Origin: Pseudomonadota bacterium
GTDB taxonomy: Bacteria; Pseudomonadota; Alphaproteobacteria; Rhizobiales; Xanthobacteraceae
DNA: 11,517 nt
Direction: 5' to 3'
NCBI GenBank assembly: GCA_023433965.1
Contig: JAEYTQ010000801.1
Span: forward strand, 1 to 11,517
In this document: positions 1-5,739 of the stretch, piece after piece
Position numbering within the stretch: the first letter of the stretch is position 1
Layout: every line of letters starts with the position of its first letter
Made by a program: the position numbers and the translations under genes
The notes under the pieces: generated by a model
What the model saw: the letters and a program-made list of their open reading frames with translations, nothing else
Database searches by the model: none
What the model was told of the DNA's origin: nothing

Positions 1-1
1 C

Positions 2-520
2 TTCGTGCTCGCGGTGTTCGCGGTCGGGGTCGCGGTGATGTGGCGCCTGGTGCATTCGCCCTACGGCCGCGGCGTTGCCGCCATCAGGCAGAGCGAGGTT
101 CGCGTCGCGCATCTCGGCTACAATGTATGGCTCTACAAGGCCTCGATCTTCACTCTTTCGGCTGCGCTGTCGGGATTTGCCGGCGGTCTGTTCGCGATGG
201 CGCAGCTCGCCGCGTTCCCTGACGTCATGAGCCTGCATCAATCCGGTTACGTCGTGATGATGACGCTGGTCGGCGGCGGGCTCGTCAGCTTCTGGGGTCC
301 GGTGATCGGCGTATTTCTCTTCCTCACCGCGCGCGACGTGATCGGCGCGCTGACCAATGCCTGGATGCTCTATTTCGGCCTGCTCTTCATGGCGATCGTG
401 CTGTTCCGCCCCGAGGGCATCGCCGGCGCACTCTCGGCCCTCGTGCAGCAGCATTCGCTCGGCGCCTTGCGGCGGCGCGGCACGTCCGCGATGCGGCTCC
501 TGGTCGGAGGGGGGCGATGA
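2..520 (+). CDS. livM: Branched-chain amino acid-type ABC transporter permease (LivM family), 3' part only
   Basis: Inner-membrane permease subunit of a HAAT-type ABC importer. Only the last 172 codons are in the window; the reading frame is open to the left edge, so the GTG at position 5 is not a real start. The fragment has the LivM C-terminal layout: a membrane segment at the left edge, the cytoplasmic coupling loop (SPYGRGVAAIRQSE, then LGYN and YK) that contacts the ATPase, then hydrophobic segments around residues 46-68, 82-108 and 120-140, and the RPEGIAG sequence typical of the LivM end. The stop overlaps the livG start as ATGA, so the two are translationally coupled. LivM carries many substrates (amino acids, amides, aromatic acids); the gene neighbourhood favours an organic acid, which is inference. 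Confidence 0.9.
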   Translation, partial: FVLAVFAVGVAVMWRLVHSPYGRGVAAIRQSEVRVAHLGYNVWLYKASIFTLSAALSGFAGGLFAMAQLAAFPDVMSLHQSGYVVMMTLVGGGLVSFWGPVIGVFLFLTARDVIGALTNAWMLYFGLLFMAIVLFRPEGIAGALSALVQQHSLGALRRRGTSAMRLLVGGGR

Positions 521-1260
521 GCATGATCGAGGCCGCAGGTGTGCATGTCCGCTTCGGTGACCGCGTCGTGCTGGAGAGCGTCGATCTCGCCGTCGGCGAG
601 GGCGAGTTCCACGGTGTGATGGGTCCTAACGGCGCCGGGAAGACCACGTTCTTCAACGTCCTCACCGGCAGGGTGAAGCCGAGTCGCGGCACGATCCGGC
701 TCGGCGGAGAGGACGTCACCGGCCTGAGCCCGCATCGCATCGCCGCCAAGGGCATCGCCCGGTCGTTTCAGATCATGACGTTGTTCGACGAGTTTTCGGC
801 CCGCGACAACGTCATGATGGGCTTGCCGGAGTTTCGCGCCCGAGGTCTCGACATCGTTCACGCGGCCGCCGGCGACAGCCGGTTTGCCGAACGGGCCCGC
901 GACGCGCTTGCTGCGGTCGGGCTTGCCGAGAAGGGCGACATTCGCGCCAAGGATCTGTCCTATGGCGACCGCCGTGCGCTGGAGATTGCGGTTGCGCTGG
1001 CGCAGGCGCCGCGGGTGCTGTGCCTGGACGAGCCCACATCCGGCCTCGGCTCCGACGGCGTGCAGCGGCTCGCAAGCCTGGTCGCCCGCCTGAAAGGCAA
1101 GCTCACCATCGTCGCGATCGAGCACGACATGGAGTTCCTGTTCTCGCTCGCCGATCGCATCTCGGTGATTCATTGGGGCCAGGTGGTGGCCCGCGGCACG
1201 CCGCATGAACTGCAGCAGAACGAGTGGGTGCGGCGCTCCAATCTCGGGAAATTCGCATGA
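517..1260 (+). CDS. livG: HAAT-type ABC transporter ATP-binding protein LivG
   Basis: Cytoplasmic ATPase that powers the Liv-type importer as a partner of LivF. The 247-residue protein is of normal family length. Walker A (GPNGAGKT) is at residues 36-43, the Q-loop glutamine near residue 85 (RSFQ), the LivG-style signature LSYGD at 147-151, Walker B with catalytic Glu (VLCLDEP) at 167-173, and the H-loop His in IEHDM near 203. The start at 517 is chosen because its ATG overlaps the livM stop and follows a GGAGG Shine-Dalgarno sequence at 506-510; a second Met two codons later is possible. The stop overlaps the livF start as ATGA. All ATPase motifs are intact. Confidence 0.94.
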   Translation: MSMIEAAGVHVRFGDRVVLESVDLAVGEGEFHGVMGPNGAGKTTFFNVLTGRVKPSRGTIRLGGEDVTGLSPHRIAAKGIARSFQIMTLFDEFSARDNVMMGLPEFRARGLDIVHAAAGDSRFAERARDALAAVGLAEKGDIRAKDLSYGDRRALEIAVALAQAPRVLCLDEPTSGLGSDGVQRLASLVARLKGKLTIVAIEHDMEFLFSLADRISVIHWGQVVARGTPHELQQNEWVRRSNLGKFA

Positions 1261-1958
1261 TCCTCGAAGTGGATGGCGTCGATACTTTCTACGGGGAGAC
1301 CCAGGCGCTGTTCGGCGCCTCGCTGGCGGTCGAGCAGGCCAAGGTCTTCGCGTTGCTCGGGCCCAACGGTGCCGGCAAGACCACCATGCTGCGGTCCATT
1401 CTCGGGTTGACGCGGCCGCGGCGCGGCGCGGTGCGCTTCGACGGGCACGAGGTCACGCACAGGCCAACCCATGAGGTCGCGCGTGCCGGCATCGGTTGGG
1501 TACCCGACGACCGGCGGCTGTGCCCGACCTTGTCGGTGGGGCGCAATCTGTCGATCGCGCAGAAGCGTACGCGCTTCCGTCCATGGAGCGTCAAGGAGGC
1601 CTGCGCGATCTTCTCGCCGCTCGAATATCTGATGGAGCGGGACTGCGAGAACCTCTCGGGCGGCGAGATGCAGATGGTGGCGATTGCGCGAGCGCTCGTC
1701 GGCTCGCCGGGACTGGTGCTGTTCGACGAGCCGAGCCAGGGGCTGGCCCCCAAGATCGTCGGCGACGTGCTCGCGACGATCCTGCGCATGAAGGACGAAG
1801 GCGTCGCCTCGCTGATCGTCGAACAGAATGCCGAGATCGCACTCTCGGTCGCGGACCACGCCGCGGTGATCGATCGCGGCCGGATCGTCTGGACCGGAGA
1901 CGCCGCGACGCTGCGCGACGACCATGGGCTGCGCCGGCGCTTGCTGGGAGTACAATGA
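1257..1958 (+). CDS. livF: HAAT-type ABC transporter ATP-binding protein LivF
   Basis: Second canonical ATPase of the Liv-type importer, 233 residues. Walker A GPNGAGKT is at 35-42, the LivF-type WVPDDRRLCPTLSV segment around 81-94 occupies the Q-loop region, the signature LSGGE is at 133-137, Walker B LVLFDEP at 153-159, and VEQN near 188 has the Gln that LivF proteins usually carry in place of the H-loop His. The start at 1257 (ATG overlapping the livG TGA) is preferred over the in-frame GTG at 1224, which would add 11 residues inside livG with no family match. The gene ends one base before the GTG start of a third ATPase gene, so livM, livG, livF and that gene form one transcription unit. 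Confidence 0.94.
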   Translation: MILEVDGVDTFYGETQALFGASLAVEQAKVFALLGPNGAGKTTMLRSILGLTRPRRGAVRFDGHEVTHRPTHEVARAGIGWVPDDRRLCPTLSVGRNLSIAQKRTRFRPWSVKEACAIFSPLEYLMERDCENLSGGEMQMVAIARALVGSPGLVLFDEPSQGLAPKIVGDVLATILRMKDEGVASLIVEQNAEIALSVADHAAVIDRGRIVWTGDAATLRDDHGLRRRLLGVQ

Positions 1959-1959
1959 C

Positions 1960-2619
1960 GTGTCCGCACCGCTGCTGGTTCTCGACGGTATCCGCAAGGT
2001 CTACACCAGGGGCCGCCTCGTCCGCCGCACGACGTTCGCGCTCGAAGCCGATCTGTCGCTCGACGAGCCCGGCATCGTCGGCGTCGTCGGGCCGAACGGG
2101 GCAGGCAAGACCACGCTGTTCGAGATGATGACGGGCTCCAACGCGCCGACTGCGGGTCGCGTGCTGGTGGCCGGAATCGACATCCATGGAGTCAAATATC
2201 GCGAGCGCGACCGGCTCGCGATCCACTATCATCAGTCCTACCAGGTCCGGCGCTTTCGCAAGCGGATGCCCTCGGCCTTGCTGGCGCCGTCGCCGACCCG
2301 GACGCCGCTAGTCCACCTGTTCGACGAGCCGCAGTTCAACCTGCAGGACGGCTATATCGGCTTCATGCTCGATTTCTTCCGCAAGCTGCGGGACGAGGGC
2401 AGGCTGGTCATCCTCTGCATGCATCCGACCGCGAGCTGGCACCTCGACATCCTGGCCGAGGTCGCGGAGCAATTCCTGTTCGTGGCCGGCGGCGGGGTGA
2501 CGCGCATCGCGGATTTCCGCTCCCTGGTCGCCGAGCCGCGCTTCCGCTCCTATCTCGGTCCGGAGATGACGCGGGCCGCCGACGCTATCGTCACGGCGGC
2601 CGCATCGTCCACACATTGA
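1960..2619 (+). CDS. Atypical third ABC ATPase, shortened, without LSGGQ signature
   Basis: A 219-residue P-loop protein encoded directly after livF. It has a full Walker A (GPNGAGKT, 44-51), a Q-containing IHYHQSYQ segment near 88-95, a Walker B-like VHLFDEP (118-124), and a histidine in ILCMHP (155) where the H-loop is expected. Between Walker A and Walker B there are only about 70 residues, against about 110-125 in LivF and LivG next door, and no LSGG-type signature is visible, so most of the helical subdomain seems to be missing. The start is the GTG at 1960, with GGGAG at 1946-1950; the ATG at 1955 lies in another frame that closes after 57 codons. It might be a regulatory or non-hydrolysing partner of the transporter. 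No frame break is seen, so it is probably expressed as it stands, but its function is unknown. Confidence 0.8.
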   Translation: MSAPLLVLDGIRKVYTRGRLVRRTTFALEADLSLDEPGIVGVVGPNGAGKTTLFEMMTGSNAPTAGRVLVAGIDIHGVKYRERDRLAIHYHQSYQVRRFRKRMPSALLAPSPTRTPLVHLFDEPQFNLQDGYIGFMLDFFRKLRDEGRLVILCMHPTASWHLDILAEVAEQFLFVAGGGVTRIADFRSLVAEPRFRSYLGPEMTRAADAIVTAAASSTH

Positions 2620-2650
2620 CATAACCTAGAAGCGATCGCAGGAGAGTCCG

Positions 2651-4087
2651 TTGACCTATTCGAACACCCAGCTTTTCATCGGCGGCAAATGGCGTCCGGC
2701 CCAGTCTGGCTAGATCATAGAGGTCGTCAACCCCGCGACAGAAGAAGTGATCGGTACTGTCGCGCATGCCGGCAAGGCCGACCTCGATGAGGCGCTGGCC
2801 GCGGCCGCAGCCGGCTTCAAGGTCTGGCGCAACGTCGCTCCGTTCGAGCGTTGCCGCATCATGCGCAAGGCGGCCGCGATCATGCGCGAACGCAACGACG
2901 AGATCGCGCCGCTGCTGACGATGGAGCAGGGCAAGACGCTCGCGGAGGCCAGAATGGAGGCGATGGCTGCCGCCGACGTGATCGAATGGTTCGCCGAAGA
3001 AGCCAAGCGCGCGTATGGCCGCGTGATCCCCGCGCGCGGGCCCGGCACCTACCAGCTCGTGATGAAGGAGCCGGTCGGTCCCGTTGCTGCGTTCACGCCC
3101 TGGAATTTTCCGATCAACCAGGTCGTGCGCAAGCTCTCGGCCGCGCTCGCCGCCGGCTGCTCGATCATCGTCAAGGCGGCGGAGGAGACGCCGGCCTCGC
3201 CCGCGCAGCTGATCCGCGCGTTCGCAGACGCAGGCGTGCCGGATGGCGTCGTCAACCTCGTCTATGGGGTGCCTTCGGAGATCTCCGAATATCTGATCCC
3301 GCACCCGGTGATCCGGAAGATCTCCTTTACCGGCTCCACGGCAGTCGGCAAGCAGCTCAATGCGCTCGCCGGGCTGCACATGAAGCGTGCCACTATGGAG
3401 CTCGGCGGCCATGCGCCCGCGATCGTGTTTGACGATGCCGACGTCGCTTCGGCGGCGAAGATTCTGGCCGCCGCGAAGTATCGCAATGCCGGCCAGGTCT
3501 GCATCTCGCCGACGCGAATGCTGGTGCAGGATGGCGTGTTCCGTGAGTTCGTCGACAAGTTCGTCGAAGGTGCCAGGGCGTTCAAGGTCGGCAATGGGCT
3601 CAACCCGGAGTCCAGGATGGGCTCGCTCGCCAATCCGCGCCGCGTCACCGCGATCGAAGCCATGGTGCAGGACGCCGTGGGCAAGGGGGCCAAGCTCGAG
3701 ACCGGCGGCCATCGGGTCGGCAACAAAGGCTACTTCTTCGAGCCGACCGTGGTGAGCGACGTGCCCAGGGACGCGCGCGCCATGAACGAGGAGCCGTTCG
3801 GCCCGCTGGCGCTGATTTCGCCCTTCTCGACCTTCGATGAAGCCGTCGAGGAAGCCAATCGCCTGCCATTTGGTCTGGCGTCATACTCCTTCACCAGCTC
3901 GACCAAGACCGCAACGGCGATCGGCTCGGCGGTCGAAGCCGGCATGATGTCGATCAACAGCTTTGGTCTCGCACTGCCCGAAGTGCCGTTCGGCGGCATC
4001 AAGGATTCCGGCTACGGCTCGGAAGGCGGCACCGAGGCGATGGAAGGCTACTTCAATACCAAGTTCGTTACGCAGACCGGGGTGTAA
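2651..4087 (+). pseudogene. NAD(P)-dependent aldehyde dehydrogenase (succinate-semialdehyde dehydrogenase-like), interrupted by an early TAG
   Basis: A 478-codon ALDH-superfamily gene of normal length. Numbering from the TTG at 2651, it shows the substrate-loop Asn in FTPWNF (152), cofactor-binding Lys in IVKAAEE (175), FTGSTAVG (226-233), general-base Glu in MELGG (250), and nucleophile Cys in AGQVC (284). The [19 protein letters not shown] ending is typical of the GabD-like group that oxidises semialdehydes to acids. The TTG at 2651 follows a good AGGAGAG at 2640-2646, and codons 1-20 encode the usual ALDH amino end (LFIGGKW), but codon 21 (2711-2713) is TAG; family-like sequence resumes at once (EVVNPATEE). 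Translation could restart at the GTG at 2747, which lacks a clear ribosome site and would delete 32 residues. The rest of the frame is undamaged, which points to a recent mutation, readthrough or a sequence error. It lies 31 bases after the third ATPase gene, probably in the same transcript. Confidence 0.8.
2711..2713 (+). other. In-frame TAG nonsense codon in the aldehyde dehydrogenase gene
   Basis: Read from the TTG at 2651, codon 21 is TAG. Codons before it (LFIGGKWRPAQSG) and after it ([11 protein letters not shown]) are both typical of the ALDH amino terminus and lie in one frame, so the stop replaces a sense codon rather than marking a frameshift. AAG, CAG or another single-base neighbour of TAG would restore the gene. 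Confidence 0.85.
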
Positions 4088-4094
4088 GCTGTCA

Positions 4095-4112
4095 AGGCCG
4101 CGAAACCGGCCT
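4095..4112 (+). terminator. Possible weak terminator hairpin after the aldehyde dehydrogenase gene
   Basis: AGGCCG at 4095-4100 pairs with CGGCCT at 4107-4112 around a six-base loop, starting seven bases after the stop codon. There is no T-run behind it, so intrinsic termination would be weak; the call rests on position and the perfect six-base-pair GC-rich stem. Confidence 0.3.
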
Positions 4113-4172
4113 GTTCGTGCAAGCCTGGGCGCGCTCCCATCGTTCGATCGGATCGCACCGCCTGCGCCATTG

Positions 4173-4190
4173 CATTCAAAAAGAGAACTA
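4173..4190 (+). promoter_or_regulatory. Degenerate upstream copy of the AGTTC-N7-GAACT operator
   Basis: CATTC at 4173-4177, a seven-base A-rich spacer and GAACT at 4185-4189 reproduce the spacing of the operator at 4335-4351. The right half is exact and the left half keeps TTC. The AT-rich core (TTCAAAAA, then GAACT) is very like that site. It lies 162 bases upstream of it, so it could be an auxiliary binding site, but it is imperfect and could be chance in an AT-rich stretch. Confidence 0.35.
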
Positions 4191-4238
4191 ATTCGATTGC
4201 GGCAGACGTAAATGTCCGGCCGCGATGCCGCTCTGCGT

Positions 4239-4261
4239 TTTGCCAAGATTTTCTCGGCAAA
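4239..4261. promoter_or_regulatory. 23-base imperfect palindrome of unknown function
   Basis: Arms TTTGCCAAGA (4239-4248) and TCTCGGCAAA (4252-4261) are inverted repeats with one mismatch around a TTT centre. Its size and 3-base centre resemble a dimeric regulator site, but its sequence differs from the AGTTC operator. It lies 68 bases upstream of the -35 element of the binding-protein promoter. There is no T-run after it, so a terminator is less likely. Confidence 0.35.
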
Positions 4262-4272
4262 CCCTTCGTATG

Positions 4273-4284
4273 AACTCACGAGTT
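4273..4284. repeat. Short dyad AACTC-N2-GAGTT
   Basis: Two perfect five-base arms are separated by AC, between the 23-base palindrome and the promoter. With the preceding G it contains a GAACT half-site like the main operator, but the arms face differently and the spacing is wrong, so a common regulator is uncertain. Confidence 0.2.
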
Positions 4285-4328
4285 TACTGGAGCGATTCCG
4301 TCGCCCAATGGGGCGTTCACCAAATCGC

Positions 4329-4356
4329 TTGACGAGTTCAAAAAAAGAACTGTAGT
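4329..4356 (+). promoter_or_regulatory. Candidate sigma-70-type promoter for the binding protein-CoA ligase operon
   Basis: TTGACG (4329-4334) matches the -35 consensus at five of six bases and is followed after 16 bases by TGTAGT (4351-4356), matching TATAAT at four of six. The predicted start of transcription near 4363 leaves a leader of about 157 bases. The operator palindrome fills the spacer, so a bound protein would block RNA polymerase. The -35 call is better supported than the -10. Confidence 0.55.
4335..4351. promoter_or_regulatory. Operator copy 1, AGTTC-A7-GAACT, putative HxlR-family repressor site
   Basis: AGTTC at 4335-4339 and GAACT at 4347-4351 are perfect inverted arms around seven A residues. 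The right arm continues as GTAG, giving the nine bases GAACTGTAG that also follow the operator at 8234-8254. In both places TTGAC lies immediately upstream. Shared sequence, spacing and promoter position support a real site; assigning it to the HxlR protein encoded at 7578-8090 is inference from proximity. Confidence 0.7.
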
Positions 4357-4378
4357 CTCAATCAAGGAGACGGCACGG

Positions 4379-4411
4379 ATGTGCCGCAGGGTGGAACGCG
4401 CTCGTCATTGA
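4379..4411 (+). CDS. Possible 10-codon leader ORF
   Basis: ATG at 4379 opens MCRRVERARH and stops at TGA (4409-4411). A good AAGGAG at 4364-4369 lies nine bases before the ATG, at the very start of the predicted leader. No family is recognisable and the peptide is rich in Arg. Such an ORF could influence translation or be incidental; only the ribosome site supports it. Confidence 0.2.
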   Translation: MCRRVERARH

Positions 4412-4436
4412 CATTGGATCGGCGGCGCGCTCGATT
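4408..4436 (+). promoter_or_regulatory. Possible second promoter within the leader
   Basis: A perfect TTGACA at 4408-4413 is followed after 17 bases by TCGATT (4431-4436), which matches the -10 consensus at only three of six. If real it would give operator-independent basal expression of the binding protein. The weak -10 keeps this tentative. Confidence 0.25.
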
Positions 4437-4519
4437 TCGCACGGCATGACGGCCGGCGACCCCTGAAGAAGTAGAAAATGGAATGAGCGCCAGCAAAGCG
4501 CGCATCAGGGAGGATATCG

Positions 4520-5719
4520 ATGTCGTCCAAATGGAAGAGTCTCGCCGCTCTGGCCTTGCTGTTGAGCAGCCCGGCGTTCGCAGCCGATGAACCAGGCGTC
4601 ACAGCGACCGAGATCAAGATCGGCGGCGTGTTTCCGTTCAGCGGGCCGGCATCATCGATCGGCCTCGTGGGTAAAGGTCTGATTGCCTACATTCAATCGC
4701 TGAATGACCGGGGCGGCATCAACGGACGTAAGATCAACTACATCGCCTATGACGATGCGTACAGCCCGCCGAAAGCGGTGGAACAGGTCCGCAAGCTCGT
4801 CGAGAGCGATGAAATTGCATTCATGTTCGGTCAACTCGGCACGCCCGCCATTTCGGCGACGGCAAAATACCTGAAGGCGAAAGGGGTACCCAGCATCGCG
4901 ATCGTGAGTGGATCGTCCAAGTTCACCGACGTCGCCGCTTACCCGCTCTTCACGACGGGTCTCGTCAGTTACGATACCGAAGGAAAGATCTACGCCAAGT
5001 ACCTGACGAAGGCTTTGCCGAACGCCAGATATGCGATCCTCTACCAGAACGACGACCTCGGCAAAGACTACGTCAATGCCTTCAAGGCGTTTCTCGGCAA
5101 GGACTACGATCGCAAGGTGATCACTGCCTCCTACGAGGTGTCCGAACCCACCATCGACTCGCAGATCACCAGCCTGAAGAGCTCCGGTGCCGAGGCCCTG
5201 TTCATCGCGGGTACACCGAAATTCGCCGCACAGGCGATCCGGCAGGCTTCCTTGATCGGCTGGAAGGCGACGGTCGTCATCAACTTCCCGTCCAGCTCGG
5301 TCGGCGGCACGCTCGCGCCGGCTGGTCTCGACAAGTCGGTCGGCGTGATCGTCGGAACGATCAACAAGGACATCGTGGATCCCGCATGGAAAGACGATCC
5401 CGGCATGCAGGCGTACCGCGCCTTCCTCGACAAGTACTTGCCGGGCGTCGACATCACCAACGGCAGCTATCTGACCGGCTATCAGCAAGGCGTCCTGCTC
5501 GAACAGATCCTGAAGCAATGCGGCAATGATCTCTCCCGCAAGAATATCGTGGCGCAAGCCAAGAACCTGCGGGATGTCGTCGTTCCGACGGCGCTGCCGG
5601 GAATCAAGGTCAACACAAGCGAAACCGAGAACATGATCTGGACCCAGATGCGCCTGCAGCGATGGACCGGCGCCACCTGGGAAGCTTTTGGGGACGTGCT
5701 GGACGCCAAGTCCGAATGA
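4520..5719 (+). CDS. Periplasmic substrate-binding protein of a HAAT-type ABC transporter (type I, Peripla_BP_6)
   Basis: Secreted solute receptor that delivers ligand to a LivHM-type permease. The 399-residue precursor has a clear signal peptide: Lys at 4 and 6, a hydrophobic LAALALLL core, and AFA before a cut near residue 21/22. The mature protein opens with the family pattern (TEIKIGGVFPFSGP), then DDAYSPPKAVEQVRKLV and the GTPAISATAKYLKAKGVP segment seen in binding proteins for aromatic or other non-amino-acid ligands. ATG at 4520 is set by GGGAGG at 4508-4513 and by the signal peptide. It is the first gene behind the operator-containing promoter and is followed after 20 bases by the CoA ligase gene. 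Aromatic-acid ligand is inference from that neighbour. The likely membrane partners are the liv genes at the left of the window, although they lie in another transcription unit. Confidence 0.92.
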   Translation: MSSKWKSLAALALLLSSPAFAADEPGVTATEIKIGGVFPFSGPASSIGLVGKGLIAYIQSLNDRGGINGRKINYIAYDDAYSPPKAVEQVRKLVESDEIAFMFGQLGTPAISATAKYLKAKGVPSIAIVSGSSKFTDVAAYPLFTTGLVSYDTEGKIYAKYLTKALPNARYAILYQNDDLGKDYVNAFKAFLGKDYDRKVITASYEVSEPTIDSQITSLKSSGAEALFIAGTPKFAAQAIRQASLIGWKATVVINFPSSSVGGTLAPAGLDKSVGVIVGTINKDIVDPAWKDDPGMQAYRAFLDKYLPGVDITNGSYLTGYQQGVLLEQILKQCGNDLSRKNIVAQAKNLRDVVVPTALPGIKVNTSETENMIWTQMRLQRWTGATWEAFGDVLDAKSE

Positions 5720-5739
5720 GCGCTGTGGGAGATCATTTG

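Larger units (their letters stand above)
4088..4519 (+). other. Intergenic regulatory region upstream of the binding-protein operon (432 bases)
   Basis: No convincing protein gene longer than a leader peptide is visible on either strand. The region is more AT-rich than its surroundings between about 4170 and 4365. It holds a small hairpin after the aldehyde dehydrogenase gene, two dyads, a strong and a degenerate copy of the AGTTC-N7-GAACT operator, and one or two candidate promoters for the downstream genes. Each is listed separately. Confidence 0.7.

Noticed and set aside
1224..1256. Longer livF amino terminus from the GTG at 1224
   Set aside because: It would add 11 residues inside livG; the ATG at 1257 with the ATGA overlap gives the normal family start.
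1955..2128. ATG overlapping the livF stop as a start for the third ATPase
   Set aside because: That frame ends after 57 codons and encodes no ATPase motif; the ATPase frame starts at the GTG at 1960.
2591..3712. A 373-codon open frame on the minus strand
   Set aside because: Antisense shadow of the aldehyde dehydrogenase gene, with no recognisable domain or ribosome site.
5662..5739. Longer ligase amino terminus from 5662
   Set aside because: It would overlap the binding-protein gene by 58 bases; the ATG at 5740 has a good ribosome site.
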